Source: Streptomyces sp. 846.5
GTDB taxonomy: Bacteria > Actinomycetota > Actinomycetes > Streptomycetales > Streptomycetaceae
Assembly (NCBI RefSeq): GCF_004365705.1
Contig: NZ_SOBN01000001.1
Span: 5,132,001 to 5,196,000, forward strand
Length of the DNA: 64,000 nt
Direction of reading: 5' to 3'
In this document: in pieces, positions 26,557 through 35,111 of the stretch
How the letters are laid out: each line of letters opens with the position of its first letter
How positions within the stretch are numbered: the stretch's first letter is position 1
The notes under the pieces: generated by a model
Told to the model about the DNA's origin: nothing
Database searches by the model: none
What the model saw: only the letters and a program-made list of their open reading frames with translations
Translations under genes and position numbers: made by a program

Positions 26557-27021
26557 ATGCCCACCCGCCGCGCGACCCTCACCTCGGCCTTCGCCGGGAT
26601 CGCCCTCACAGGAGCGCTGATCGGCGCGAGCACCCCGGCCTCGGCCGCGGCGCCGAGCGACAGCTCCCCGTCCGCCGCTGCCTCCCCGTCCGCCGCTGCC
26701 TCCCCGTCCGCCGGGACGACGAAGACGCCCGCCCAGCGCGAGGCGAAGGCCGTCTGCGCCCGCGCCCCCAAGGTCGACGCCCGGATCACCCGCGCGCTGG
26801 CCCGGCTGCACGGCCCCGCCACCGAGCGCGGCTCCATCGCGCGGCTGCAGAAGCGGGTGGACATCGCCAAGGCGGCCGGGAACACCGCCATCGAGACCTA
26901 CCTCAACGACCGGTTGACCGCCCGTCAGGCCATGGTCGGCACGCTCACCACCAGGCTGAGCGACCTCAAGGCGGTGGAGACCTGGTGCTCCGCCAACAAC
27001 CTCGGCGGCGGGGCGTCCTGA
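26557..27021 (+). CDS. Small secreted protein of unknown function
   Basis: 154 residues with a clear signal peptide: basic MPTRR, a hydrophobic core, and a likely cleavage after ASA near residue 31. The next 20 residues are a Ser/Pro/Ala linker built from an 18-base tandem repeat. The rest is mostly helical and charged, with one Cys near each end of the mature domain. GGAGGAGA lies about seven bases before ATG. It follows the two-component system by 100 bases and overlaps the lipoprotein start by one base. No family recognised. Confidence 0.72.
   Translation: MPTRRATLTSAFAGIALTGALIGASTPASAAAPSDSSPSAAASPSAAASPSAGTTKTPAQREAKAVCARAPKVDARITRALARLHGPATERGSIARLQKRVDIAKAAGNTAIETYLNDRLTARQAMVGTLTTRLSDLKAVETWCSANNLGGGAS
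26665..26713 (+). repeat. 18-bp tandem repeat in the secreted-protein linker
   Basis: Unit TCCCCGTCCGCCGCTGCC at 26665-26682 and 26683-26700, with a partial third copy from 26701. It encodes repeated SPSAAA and is likely to vary in copy number between strains. Confidence 0.85.
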
Positions 27022-27254
27022 TGAACCGTCACCTGATCCGCCCAGCCCTGGCGCTGGCTGCGGCCGCCGCGATGCTGACCCTGGGCGCCTGCTCGCACAC
27101 CCCGGCCGCGGGCACCGTGCCTGCCGGCACCCCCTCGGCCGCGCCCACCGGGGTGGCCGGCAGCACCGTCCAGCAGATGCAGCAGCAGGTTGACGCCGCC
27201 CAGAGCGCCGCCGACGCCGCCGACTCGGACGCCGCCGCCGACCCCGGCAACTGA
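27021..27254 (+). CDS. Small lipoprotein of unknown function
   Basis: 77 residues. A signal peptide of about 24 residues ends in the lipobox LGAC, followed by a short Pro/Ala-rich stretch and a small helical segment (VQQMQQQVDAAQSAADAAD) that could form a coiled coil. The ATG overlaps the previous stop in TGATG, showing coupling. The gene is easily missed because its frame is continuous with a long antisense-like frame running through the kinase gene. It converges on the carboxypeptidase gene with only five bases between stops. Confidence 0.72.
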   Translation: MNRHLIRPALALAAAAAMLTLGACSHTPAAGTVPAGTPSAAPTGVAGSTVQQMQQQVDAAQSAADAADSDAAADPGN

Positions 27255-27259
27255 GCCGG

Positions 27260-28531
27260 TCAGTCCAGCCCGTTGACCGTCGGCAGCGGCCTGTTTCGCC
27301 GGGCGATGCGCCGCCGACGGCGCATCAGCAGCGCAGTGCCGGTCGCCACGGCCACTGCGACCAGGCCGGCGCCGGAAGCCCCGGCCCAGCCCAGTGCGCT
27401 GACGCCGGAGCTGCCGCCGGAGGCGCCGACCGAGGCCTGCGCGGCCCTGGTCGGGGCCTTCACGGCGTCGCCTGCCGAGCCGGTACCGGAGCCCGCCGCG
27501 TGCGTCGCGGTGGTGGCCGCGTCCAGGCTGCCGACCGGGGTGACCTTGCCGTCCGCGGCGAAGCCCCAGTCGAGCAGCTCCCTGGCCTCGGTGTAGACCG
27601 TGTTGAACTGGTGGTCCTGAGGGTTCATCAGCGTCGCCATGATGGTCCGGCCGCCCCGCCTGGCCGCCACGACCAGGGTGTTGCCGGCGTTGGTGGTGTA
27701 GCCGTTCTTGACGCCGATCAGACCGGGGTAACGCGGGACGCCGTCGAGGCCCAGCAGCATCCGGTCGGTGTTGTCGATCTCGAACGGCTTGCCCTTGGTG
27801 TTCGGCCCGCCGGGGAACTCGGCCTTGCCGGTCCCGGCGTAGCGGGCGAAGTCGGCGTTCTTCATCCCGTCCCGGGCGAACAGGCTGAGGTCGTACGCCG
27901 AGGACACCTGCCCCGGCATGTCGTACCCGTCCGGGGAGACCACATGGGTGTCGCCCGCGCCCAGCTTCACGGCCTGGGCCTGCATCTGGGCCACCGTCGC
28001 CGCCACCCCGCCGTTCATCGCGGCGAGGACGTGCACGGCGTCGTTGCCGGAGCGCAGGAAGACGCCGAGCCACAGGTCGGACACCTTGTACGTCTGACCG
28101 GGCAGCACGCCGACCAGGCTGCTGCCCTCACCCATCCCGGCCAGGTCCGCGTCGGTCACCTTGTGGGTGGCCGTGGTCGGGATCTTCGGCAGCACGGTGT
28201 CGGCGAACAGCGTCTTCAGAGTGCTCGCCGGAGGCAGCGCCCAGTGCGCGTTCTTCGCCGCCAGCACCTGGCCGGTCCCGGAGTCGGAGACGATCCAGGA
28301 CAGCGCGGTCACCTTCACGGGCAGCGCCGGCGCCCCCGCCGCCAGTTGCACCTGCACACCGGACAGCCCCAGCCGTTCACCGCCCACCGTGGACATCCGG
28401 GCGGGCGGCCTCGGCGTCACCGTGCCACTCGCAGAGGGCGTGGGCGCCGCCGCAGCGGGAACGGCGGAAACCAGTCCAGCGGTGAGTGCGGCGATGCACA
28501 CCACGGCTGCGGTACGGAGATCGTTGTGCAC
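27260..28531 (-). CDS. D-alanyl-D-alanine carboxypeptidase family serine hydrolase
   Basis: 423 residues, S11-type penicillin-binding protein that trims the peptidoglycan stem peptide outside the membrane. N-terminal signal peptide, SxxK as STLK in PPASTLKTL, and SGN in LRSGNDA. The third motif, normally KTG, reads KNG (GVKNGYTTNAGN). A C-terminal membrane helix followed by RRRRRIARR anchors it. GTG 28531 is chosen because TACGGT lies six bases before it, giving a leaderless promoter, and the signal peptide begins there; the 20 codons further upstream have no signal features. It is divergent from the small membrane protein gene. Confidence 0.88.
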   Translation of the reverse strand: MHNDLRTAAVVCIAALTAGLVSAVPAAAAPTPSASGTVTPRPPARMSTVGGERLGLSGVQVQLAAGAPALPVKVTALSWIVSDSGTGQVLAAKNAHWALPPASTLKTLFADTVLPKIPTTATHKVTDADLAGMGEGSSLVGVLPGQTYKVSDLWLGVFLRSGNDAVHVLAAMNGGVAATVAQMQAQAVKLGAGDTHVVSPDGYDMPGQVSSAYDLSLFARDGMKNADFARYAGTGKAEFPGGPNTKGKPFEIDNTDRMLLGLDGVPRYPGLIGVKNGYTTNAGNTLVVAARRGGRTIMATLMNPQDHQFNTVYTEARELLDWGFAADGKVTPVGSLDAATTATHAAGSGTGSAGDAVKAPTRAAQASVGASGGSSGVSALGWAGASGAGLVAVAVATGTALLMRRRRRIARRNRPLPTVNGLD

Positions 28532-28537
28532 CGGTAG

Positions 28538-28543
28538 ACCGTA
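28538..28543 (-). promoter_or_regulatory. -10 element TACGGT of a leaderless promoter
   Basis: On the minus strand TACGGT is followed by six bases and then GTG 28531, so transcription would begin at the start codon. No clear -35. Confidence 0.45.
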
Positions 28544-28614
28544 CCCAATCGATGACGGCGACCGAACCACCCCCTGGTAAAAGCACACCAATGGCTGGCC
28601 GGGATACTTGCTCC

Positions 28615-28854
28615 ATGAGACTGAGCCGCCGCGCCTCCTGGTTCCTGACCGCCTTCGGCATCTGGTCGGTTTGGATCTGGGTGACCTTTTTCAAGAACTT
28701 GTGGGCCGACGGTGAAGGCCTGGCCTTCACCCACGGCGACCACTCCCGCCCCACCGCCTACTTCTGGATCCACGCCACCCTGGCCCTGGCGTCACTCCTG
28801 CTCGGCCTGGTAGTCGGCTCCCTCGGCGTCAGATCCCTTAGGCACAAGGAGTAG
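28615..28854 (+). CDS. SCO4848-type small membrane protein
   Basis: 79 residues with two membrane helices (about 10-28 and 47-68) separated by a soluble loop (FKNLWADGEGLAFTHGDH). I recognise this as the small membrane protein that accompanies the D-Ala-D-Ala carboxypeptidase gene in streptomycetes; its function is unknown. ATG 28615 is the family start and has GATACT six bases upstream. The longer upstream frame is not supported. Confidence 0.72.
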   Translation: MRLSRRASWFLTAFGIWSVWIWVTFFKNLWADGEGLAFTHGDHSRPTAYFWIHATLALASLLLGLVVGSLGVRSLRHKE

Positions 28855-28861
28855 ACAGCAA

Positions 28862-28931
28862 GGGGCGCGGGGAACTGCGCGACCAGCCACGCACCTACGT
28901 GCACGTCCAGCCGAACAGTTCCCCGCGCCCC
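28862..28931. repeat. Intergenic GC-rich palindromic repeat, copy 1
   Basis: A perfect 16-bp inverted repeat (28862-28877 with 28916-28931) with core GCGCGGGGAACTG flanks a 38-base insert. It lies between the convergent stops at 28854 and 28941. The same arm sequence recurs at 54.2 kb and 59.6 kb, also between convergent genes. Likely a bidirectional terminator or REP-like element, a type I recall as common between Streptomyces genes. Confidence 0.8.
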
Positions 28932-28940
28932 GAGAAAACC

Positions 28941-29738
28941 CTAGAAGCGACGAGTGACCAGCGCCCGCTTCACTTCCTGAATCGCCTTGGTGACCTCGAT
29001 CCCCCGAGGACACGCGTCCGTGCAGTTGAACGTGGTGCGGCAGCGCCACACCCCGTCGCGGTCGTTGAGAATCTCCAGCCGCTGCTCCGCACCCTCGTCA
29101 CGCGAGTCGAAGATGAAGCGGTGGGCGTTGACGATCGCGGCCGGGCCGAAGTACTGCCCGTCGTTCCAGAAGACCGGGCAGGACGTGGTGCACGCCGCGC
29201 AGAGGATGCACTTGGTGGTGTCCTCGAAGCGCTGCACGTCCTCCTCGGACTGGATCCGCTCACGCGTCGGCTCGTTGCCGGTCGTGATCAGGAACGGCAT
29301 CACGTCGCGGTAGGCCTGGAAGAACGGGTCCATGTCCACGACCAGGTCCTTCAGGACCGTGAGGCCCTTGATGGGCTCGATCGTGATCGGCTTCTCCGGC
29401 GAGACGTCCTTGATCAGCGTCTTGCAGGCGAGCCGGTTCTTGCCGTTGATCCGCATGGCGTCCGACCCGCAGACGCCGTGCGCGCAGGAGCGACGGTACG
29501 TCAGCGTGCCGTCCTGCTCCCACTTGATGGTGTTGATCGCGTCCAGGACGCGGATCTTCGGGTCGACGGTGAGCTGGTAGTCCACCCACACCGCGTCCGG
29601 GTGCTCCTCCGGGTTGAACCGGCGGATCCGGACCGTGATGGTGATCAGCTCGACCTTGCCGGACTCGGCGGCGTCCAGGCCGGCCGAGTGCGCGTTGCCG
29701 CCCTGGGGCGCGGCGTCTTCGATCGTGGGGGTGCTCAT
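28941..29738 (-). CDS. sdhB: Succinate dehydrogenase iron-sulfur subunit
   Basis: 265 residues. Passes electrons from the SdhA flavin to the membrane quinone site in the TCA cycle and respiratory chain. The 2Fe-2S ligands are in SCAHGVCGSD and the LACK segment. The 4Fe-4S and 3Fe-4S ligands are in CILCAACTTSCP and CRTTFNCTDACP. Last gene of sdhCDAB; its ATG overlaps the sdhA stop by one base (TGATG). Confidence 0.96.
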   Translation of the reverse strand: MSTPTIEDAAPQGGNAHSAGLDAAESGKVELITITVRIRRFNPEEHPDAVWVDYQLTVDPKIRVLDAINTIKWEQDGTLTYRRSCAHGVCGSDAMRINGKNRLACKTLIKDVSPEKPITIEPIKGLTVLKDLVVDMDPFFQAYRDVMPFLITTGNEPTRERIQSEEDVQRFEDTTKCILCAACTTSCPVFWNDGQYFGPAAIVNAHRFIFDSRDEGAEQRLEILNDRDGVWRCRTTFNCTDACPRGIEVTKAIQEVKRALVTRRF

Positions 29739-31492
29739 CAGTACTTACGCTCCATCGGCTGGTAGCGGGTCACCACGACCGGCTTGTAGTCCAGGCGGAT
29801 GCTGGTGTTCCCATCGGCGTCCACCTCGCGGTACGCCATGGTGTGCTGCATGAAGTTGACGTCGTCCCGGGTCGGGTAGTCCTCGCGGAAGTGACCGCCG
29901 CGGGACTCCTTGCGGGCCAGCCCGGACACCGCGGTGACCTCGGCCAGGTCGAGCAGGTTGCCCAGCTCCACGGCCTCCAGCAGGTCGGTGTTGAACCGCT
30001 TGCCCTTGTCCATCACCGAGATGTGCCGGTAGCGCTCCTTCAGCGCGGCGATGTCCGCCACCGCCTGCTTCAGGGTCGCCTCGGTGCGGTACACCATCGA
30101 GTTGGTGTCCATGGACTGCTGCAGTTCGCTGCGGATGTCCGAGACGCGCTCGCTGCCGTTGCCGTTGCGGATCCGCTCCAGCTGGGCGACGACCTGCTCG
30201 GCCGGGTTCTCCGGCAGCTCGACGTAGTCGGCGGTGGAGGCGTACTCGGCGGCGGCGATGCCGGCCCGGCGGCCGAAGACGTTGATGTCCAGCAGCGAGT
30301 TGGTGCCCAGCCGGTTGGCGCCGTGCACCGACACGCAGGCCACCTCGCCCGCGGCGTAGAGGCCGGGGACGACGGTGTCGTTGTCCAGCAGCACCTCGCC
30401 CTGGACGTTGGTGGGGATGCCGCCCATGGCGTAGTGCGCGGTCGGCTGGATCGGGATCGGGTCCGTGTAGGGCTCGATGCCGAGGTAGGTCCGCGCGAAC
30501 TCGGTGATGTCCGGGAGCTTGGCGTCCAGCTGCTCCGGCGGAAGGTGCGTCAGGTCCAGGTAGACGTGGTCGCCGTCGAGGCCGCAGCCGCGGCCCTCGC
30601 GGATCTCGGTGTAGATCGCCCGGGAGACGACGTCACGCGAGGCCAGGTCCTTCATGACGGGCGCGTACTTCTCCATGAAGCGCTCGCCGTCCTTGTTGCG
30701 GAGGATGCCGCCCTCGCCGCGGGCGCCCTCGGTGAGCAGGATGCCCATCCGCCAGATGCCCGTCGGGTGGAACTGGAAGAACTCCATGTCCTCCAGCGGC
30801 AGCCCGCGCCGGAACGCGGCGGCCTGGCCGTCGCCGGTCAGGGTGTGCGCATTGGAGGTGACCTTGAAGAACTTGCCGTTGCCGCCGGAGGCGAAGATCA
30901 CGGCCTTCGCCTGGAAGACGTGGATCTCGCCGGTGGCCAGCTCGTAGGCGACCACGCCGGCGGTCCGCTTGACGCCGTCCACGTCGGCCAGCAGCAGGTC
31001 AAGGACGTAGAACTCGTTGAAGAACTCCACGCCCTCCTTGACGCAGTTCTGGTAGAGCGTCTGGAGGATCATGTGACCGGTGCGGTCGGCCGCGTAGCAG
31101 GAGCGGCGCACCGCCGCCTTGCCGTGGTCGCGGGTGTGGCCGCCGAAGCGGCGCTGGTCGATCTTGCCCTCGGGGGTCCGGTTGAACGGGAGGCCCATCT
31201 TCTCGAGGTCGAGGACGGCGTCGATGGCCTCCTTCGCCAGGATCTCGGCGGCGTCCTGGTCGACCAGGTAGTCACCGCCCTTGACGGTGTCGAAGGTGTG
31301 CCACTCCCAGTTGTCCTCCTCGACGTTGGCCAGTGCGGCGGCCATGCCGCCCTGGGCCGCGCCGGTGTGGGACCGGGTGGGGTAGAGCTTGGTCAGCACG
31401 GCGGTGCGGCTGCGCTTGGTCGACTCGATGGCCGCGCGCATTCCGGCGCCGCCGGCGCCGACGATGACGGTGTCGTACTTGTGTACCTGCAT
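29738..31492 (-). CDS. sdhA: Succinate dehydrogenase flavoprotein subunit
   Basis: 584 residues, the usual SdhA length. Oxidises succinate to fumarate. The FAD dinucleotide-binding motif is [13 protein letters not shown] at residues 9-21. His42 in [10 protein letters not shown] is the expected covalent FAD attachment site. Catalytic-domain motifs include [14 protein letters not shown] and the C-terminal [12 protein letters not shown]. It begins 28 bases downstream of sdhD in the same operon. Confidence 0.97.
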   Translation of the reverse strand: MQVHKYDTVIVGAGGAGMRAAIESTKRSRTAVLTKLYPTRSHTGAAQGGMAAALANVEEDNWEWHTFDTVKGGDYLVDQDAAEILAKEAIDAVLDLEKMGLPFNRTPEGKIDQRRFGGHTRDHGKAAVRRSCYAADRTGHMILQTLYQNCVKEGVEFFNEFYVLDLLLADVDGVKRTAGVVAYELATGEIHVFQAKAVIFASGGNGKFFKVTSNAHTLTGDGQAAAFRRGLPLEDMEFFQFHPTGIWRMGILLTEGARGEGGILRNKDGERFMEKYAPVMKDLASRDVVSRAIYTEIREGRGCGLDGDHVYLDLTHLPPEQLDAKLPDITEFARTYLGIEPYTDPIPIQPTAHYAMGGIPTNVQGEVLLDNDTVVPGLYAAGEVACVSVHGANRLGTNSLLDINVFGRRAGIAAAEYASTADYVELPENPAEQVVAQLERIRNGNGSERVSDIRSELQQSMDTNSMVYRTEATLKQAVADIAALKERYRHISVMDKGKRFNTDLLEAVELGNLLDLAEVTAVSGLARKESRGGHFREDYPTRDDVNFMQHTMAYREVDADGNTSIRLDYKPVVVTRYQPMERKY

Positions 31493-31520
31493 GTCAGTCT
31501 GCTGCCTCGTCCGTCCGCGC

Positions 31521-31997
31521 TCAGCTGATGTTCGGGTCGAAGGTGAAGATCACCAGGGTGCCCAGCAGCACGGTGAAGACCGTGGCGGTCACCAGCAGGA
31601 CCTTCAACCAGAAGCGGGTGGTGTCGCGCTCCGCGTAGTCGTTGATGACCGTGCGCATGCCGTTCGCGCCGTGGAGCATCGCCAGCCACAGCATCAGCAG
31701 GTCCCATGCCTGCCAGAACGGGGACGCCCAGCGGCCCGCGACGAAGGCGAAGCTGATCTTGGTGACGCCGCCGTCCAGGACGAGCTGGATGATCAGGTGA
31801 CCCAGCACCAGGAACACCAGCACCACGCCGGACAGGCGCATGAACAGCCAGGCCAGCATCTCGAAGTTGGTCCGCGACTTGCGGCCGGTCCTCTTGGTGC
31901 GGGCACGCGGGGGCTCGATCAGAAAGGCCGAGGGGTCCGTCGGCTGAGCGTTGGTGAGCTCGACGCCGGATACGGAGCCAGTGGTTTCAATCGCCAT
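31521..31997 (-). CDS. sdhD: Succinate dehydrogenase hydrophobic membrane anchor subunit
   Basis: 158 residues with a charged N-terminal region of about 50 residues and three membrane helices. [16 protein letters not shown] matches the SdhD quinone/heme region. ATG 31997 lies eight bases after the sdhC stop. The frame stays open far upstream through sdhC, but homology starts here. Anchors SdhAB to the membrane together with SdhC. Confidence 0.92.
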   Translation of the reverse strand: MAIETTGSVSGVELTNAQPTDPSAFLIEPPRARTKRTGRKSRTNFEMLAWLFMRLSGVVLVFLVLGHLIIQLVLDGGVTKISFAFVAGRWASPFWQAWDLLMLWLAMLHGANGMRTVINDYAERDTTRFWLKVLLVTATVFTVLLGTLVIFTFDPNIS

Positions 31998-32005
31998 TTC
32001 TCGCC

Positions 32006-32383
32006 TCACCCGAACCAGTTGCGGAGGGTTTCCTGCAGGATCGGGTAGAAGGCGAATGCCATCGTCACGACCCACACAGTCACTACGGTCCAGAGCATCT
32101 GGCGCTGGTACTTCGGGCCCTTGGCCCAGAAGTCCACCGCGATGACCCGCAGGCCGTTCAGCGCGTGGAACAGGATGGCGGCCGTCAGGCCGTACTCCAT
32201 CAGGTTGACAGGCCAGGTCTTGTACGTCGCGATCGTGCTGTTGTAGGCCTGCGGTGAGACCCGGACAAGAGCGGTGTCGAGGACGTGGGCGAACAGGAAG
32301 AAGAAGATGAGGACGCCGGTGACTCGATGAGCCACCCACGACCACATGCCTTCCCGGCCGCGGTACAGCGTTCCAGCCGGCAC
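32006..32383 (-). CDS. sdhC: Succinate dehydrogenase cytochrome b556 subunit
   Basis: 125 residues with three membrane helices. SWVAHRVTG (quinone-site Ser/Arg region) and FAHVLDTALV (heme His) are typical of SdhC. GTG 32383 is chosen over ATG 32482 because GGAGGG lies seven bases before the GTG and homologues begin with the same PAGTLYRG residues. First gene of the sdhCDAB operon. Confidence 0.92.
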   Translation of the reverse strand: MPAGTLYRGREGMWSWVAHRVTGVLIFFFLFAHVLDTALVRVSPQAYNSTIATYKTWPVNLMEYGLTAAILFHALNGLRVIAVDFWAKGPKYQRQMLWTVVTVWVVTMAFAFYPILQETLRNWFG

Positions 32384-32390
32384 GGAACAA

Positions 32391-32396
32391 CCCTCC
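32391..32396 (-). promoter_or_regulatory. Strong ribosome binding site of sdhC
   Basis: GGAGGG on the minus strand, seven bases before GTG 32383. It decides the start against the upstream in-frame ATG 32482. Confidence 0.8.
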
Positions 32397-32655
32397 GGAA
32401 GCGGGGCGGGGGCTCGGCCGGCATCGGTGTCGGTCGTCAGCCCGGCCGGGTATGGTCCACCGGCCCCGGCCATCGTAGCCACGGGAACCGGCGGTCAGCC
32501 CGCCGGGGGTCGGCAGGATGATCAAACGGCCCTGCCCGGCGTAACGGCCGCCCGAGTTCGCGGCCCGGTCCGTCCCCCTGTCCGCGCCGAATCGGCGCCT
32601 CGGCCTGCGGCGGACCCGCGCCGGCGGCTCCGGGCCAGGTCAGCCGGGACACGCC

Positions 32656-32694
32656 GACGGCGGCCGCCGTGTGGGGGAGATCACCCCCGCCGTC
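32656..32694 (-). terminator. Hairpin after the OHCU-decarboxylase-like gene
   Basis: GACGGCGG (32656-32663) pairs with CCGCCGTC (32687-32694), with an inner GGGGG/CCCCC helix at 32673-32688. It begins immediately after the stop at 32695 and separates that gene from sdhC on the same strand. Confidence 0.55.
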
Positions 32695-33348
32695 TCATGT
32701 TGCGGCCGAGGCGTGAGACGCCACCAGGTGCTCCAGCCGGTGCAGGGCGATCCGCCGCAGCTCCTCGGCCGCCGTACTGCGCTCCTCGTCGGGGTCGTTG
32801 CCGAGCCGGGCCCGCAGGCTGACCAGGACCGCGTCCAGCATCTCCTCGGCCGGGCAGTCGTCCAGGCTGACCACGAACACATGGCCGAAACGCGCCTCGT
32901 AGGCAGCGTGGGCCGCCTGCAGCGCGGTGTGCGCCGCCTGGCTGCCGGGCGCGCGCATCCCCAGCAGCGGCTGCGGCATGCTGCTCTCGTCCGCCAGAGC
33001 CTCCGTCAGATCGGTGAAGGACAGGTCGTACGAGGCCTCGCTGGCGGCGGCGAGCAGCGAGGACACGGTCGGGTAGGGGCGGTGCACGGCCAGCCGCAGC
33101 GCCCAGCGGCGGCTGCCGCAGCAGGCCAGCAGTGCCTCCTCGGCCGCGCCGAAGTCGGCCTCGTTGAAGCGCCGCAGCCCCGAGGGCAGCACCGTCGGCC
33201 CGGCCACCGGTTCGACGGTCGGGTCGACTGTCGGGTCGATGACGGGGGGCATGCTGTCCTGGTTCGGCTGCGCCGGGATGTCGCCGGTCAGCGGGTCCTC
33301 CTCGGTCGAACTGGGTGAGGGCGCTTGGAGACTGGTGCGGTTCGCCAT
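32695..33348 (-). CDS. OHCU decarboxylase-like protein (ureide pathway family)
   Basis: 217 residues. Residues about 60-215 match the 2-oxo-4-hydroxy-4-carboxy-5-ureidoimidazoline decarboxylase fold: FNEADFGAAEEALLACCGS, then AAHAAYEARFGHVFVV, then STAAEELRRIALHRLEHLV. The family enzyme completes uric acid breakdown to S-allantoin. The family's HPRIG-type motif, which carries the catalytic His, is not visible; the corresponding stretch reads SMPQPLLGMRAPG. The protein may therefore have lost that activity. The first 55 residues are a low-complexity Pro/Asp/Val-rich extension. No other uric acid genes are nearby. Confidence 0.72.
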   Translation of the reverse strand: MANRTSLQAPSPSSTEEDPLTGDIPAQPNQDSMPPVIDPTVDPTVEPVAGPTVLPSGLRRFNEADFGAAEEALLACCGSRRWALRLAVHRPYPTVSSLLAAASEASYDLSFTDLTEALADESSMPQPLLGMRAPGSQAAHTALQAAHAAYEARFGHVFVVSLDDCPAEEMLDAVLVSLRARLGNDPDEERSTAAEELRRIALHRLEHLVASHASAAT

Positions 33349-33583
33349 GCCCCTCTTCTATGGGCACCGACGGTGGAGTGACAGGACCGGTTGCGTGGCA
33401 CGGATGGGACGACAGGGCAGCCGGAGCACCCGGAGGCCTTGTGGGACAAGGCACTCCGAGTCTGCGGCACTGTTTTCCCAGGGATAAGGATTCACTCGAA
33501 TCGGCTATCAAGTCGAGACCCTTACCGCCGAATGATGAGACGGCTTCGTACGGATGAACGGGCAACGCCGCGCGTCCGGGCGG

Positions 33584-34354
33584 CTAGAGCTTGCGGGCGA
33601 CCTTGTGCGCGGCCGCCTGGGCGAGCGGACGGACCACCAGCAGGTCCACATTGACGTGCGGGGGACGGGTGACCGTCCAGGCGATGGTGTCGGCGACGTC
33701 CTCGGCGGTCAGCGGCGCGTCGACGCCCGCGTACACCGAGGCGGCCTTCGCGGCGTCCCCGCCGAAGCGGGTGAGCGCGAACTCGTCGGTGCGGACCATG
33801 CCCGGGGCGATCTCGATGACCCGGACCGGCTCGCCGACCAGTTCGAGACGGAGCGTCCCGGCGATGGCGTGGGCGCCGGCCTTGGCCGCGACATAGCCGC
33901 CGCCGCCCTCGTAGGGGACGAAGGCCGCGGTGGAGGAGAGCACCAGCACCGTCCCGGCCCCCGTCTCGGCCCCGCCGGCCCGCAGCGCGGGCAGCAGCGC
34001 CTGGGTCATGTGCAGCACGCCGAGGACGTTGACCTCGTACATCCGGCGCCAGTCCGCCGGGTCGCCGTCGGCGACGGACTCCGCGCCGAAGGCCCCGCCG
34101 GCATTGTTGACCAGGACGTCGACCCGGTCGAGGGAGGCCGCGAAGGCGTCCACGGCGGCGCGGTCGGTGACGTCGAGGACGTAGGCCGAGGCCGCCTCGC
34201 CGATCTCCTTCGCCAGCTCCTCGATCCGTTCGGCGCGCCGGGCCACCAGCACCACCCGGAACCCCTCGGCCGCGAGCCGCCGCGCGGTGGCGGCCCCGAT
34301 GCCGCTGCTGGCGCCGGTCACCACGGCGACCTGTTCGATGTGCTGACCTGCCAT
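33584..34354 (-). CDS. Short-chain dehydrogenase/reductase (YdfG-like)
   Basis: 256 residues, classical SDR: VTGASSGIGAATA at residues 12-24, NNAGGAFG near 85, LSSTAAF with the catalytic Ser, and YVAAKAG (Tyr-x-x-x-Lys) near 158. NADP preference is suggested by the Arg-rich VARRAER after the second strand. Substrate unknown; the YdfG group acts on serine or 3-hydroxy acids. GGAGGAG eight bases before ATG 34354 fixes the start. It is divergent from the lipoprotein gene. Confidence 0.85.
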   Translation of the reverse strand: MAGQHIEQVAVVTGASSGIGAATARRLAAEGFRVVLVARRAERIEELAKEIGEAASAYVLDVTDRAAVDAFAASLDRVDVLVNNAGGAFGAESVADGDPADWRRMYEVNVLGVLHMTQALLPALRAGGAETGAGTVLVLSSTAAFVPYEGGGGYVAAKAGAHAIAGTLRLELVGEPVRVIEIAPGMVRTDEFALTRFGGDAAKAASVYAGVDAPLTAEDVADTIAWTVTRPPHVNVDLLVVRPLAQAAAHKVARKL

Positions 34355-34465
34355 GTCGCGACTCCTCCGGTCTCGTTCCCGTGCCGGGATCATCGTAGGC
34401 GGCGGGTCCGACAGCCGGGCCGCGTCCGGCCGGAACCCGTTCGGCCGACGCTGCGTCAGACCGGC

Positions 34466-35014
34466 ATGACCGACTCGGGAAAGCTCCTCAGGAACGTCTC
34501 CGTCGCCACCGCGCTCTGCGCGACCACCGCCCTGCTGGCCGCCTGCGGCTCGGCACGGGCCGGCTCGGCTGTCGACGCAGCCGTCGTGGCGACTGGTGGC
34601 GCTCACACCATCACGCAGAAGCCGCTCGACCCCAAGGCCTGGCTCATACCCAAGAACGTGGCCTCGATCCGCGTCATCGCCCAGCCGGGCGCCAAGCCGG
34701 GGCCGAACTGGAAACTGCCGCCGAAACGGCAGATCGCCACGGTCTTCTCCCCGGCCAAGGTGAAGCTCCTCGCCGACCAGATGAACACTCTGCCTGTCGG
34801 ACTCGCACTGCCGTGCCCCTCTGGCGACGGCACGTATCTGGAACTCGACTTCTACTCCGCCGGGCACCCGACGTCCTCGGTAGCCGTGGCGAAGCTGAAC
34901 AACATGGACTGCAACGGCGTCATCCTGTCCTCCGGCCGCCAGACGTGGATACACCAGGGCACGCTCTTCGGTCAGGTGCTGAAGGAGCTCGGGCTGACCT
35001 TCCCCACACGCTGA
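34466..35014 (+). CDS. Hypothetical lipoprotein
   Basis: 182 residues with a signal peptide ending in the lipobox LAAC at about residue 27. The mature part has two further Cys residues (ALPCPSGDG and NMDCNGV) that could form a disulfide across a small beta-rich domain. No family recognised. ATG 34466 gives the correct signal peptide; the much longer upstream frame runs antisense to the SDR gene and is not coding. A perfect hairpin follows the stop. Confidence 0.72.
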   Translation: MTDSGKLLRNVSVATALCATTALLAACGSARAGSAVDAAVVATGGAHTITQKPLDPKAWLIPKNVASIRVIAQPGAKPGPNWKLPPKRQIATVFSPAKVKLLADQMNTLPVGLALPCPSGDGTYLELDFYSAGHPTSSVAVAKLNNMDCNGVILSSGRQTWIHQGTLFGQVLKELGLTFPTR

Positions 35015-35015
35015 C

Positions 35016-35041
35016 TCCCTGGTGATCCAGCTCACCAGGGA
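35016..35041 (+). terminator. Hairpin terminator after the lipoprotein gene
   Basis: Perfect 10-bp stem (35016-35025 with 35032-35041) around a 6-base loop, starting two bases after the stop codon. Confidence 0.75.
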
Positions 35042-35093
35042 TCAAGCGTGTCCCGGCGGGCAGACGCTCGTTTGGTCGATTGTCCGGCCCAGC

Positions 35094-35101
35094 AGGAGGG
35101 G
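35094..35101 (+). promoter_or_regulatory. Strong ribosome binding site of the M20 amidohydrolase
   Basis: AGGAGGGG lies ten bases before ATG 35112 and supports the longer protein. A competing signal for a shorter form is TAGGCT (35216-35221), seven bases before the in-frame GTG 35229. Confidence 0.65.
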
Positions 35102-35111
35102 AGCGAACCAT

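Larger units (their letters stand above)
32384..32694. other. 311-base non-coding region upstream of sdhC
   Basis: Contains the sdhC ribosome site, a candidate sdh -10 (TACGAT on the minus strand, 32472-32477) giving a leader of about 90 bases, and at its distal end a GC-rich hairpin next to the stop of the upstream gene. No small gene could be supported here. Confidence 0.5.

Noticed and set aside
26665-26713. Possible CRISPR-like or regulatory repeat
   Set aside because: The 18-base units are contiguous, in frame and encode a Ser/Pro/Ala linker, so they are a coding tandem repeat.
25431-27020. Long plus-strand frame through the kinase gene leading into the lipoprotein
   Set aside because: Only its last 77 codons (from ATG 27021) look like a real protein with signal peptide and lipobox. 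The rest is a shadow of the kinase and secreted-protein genes.
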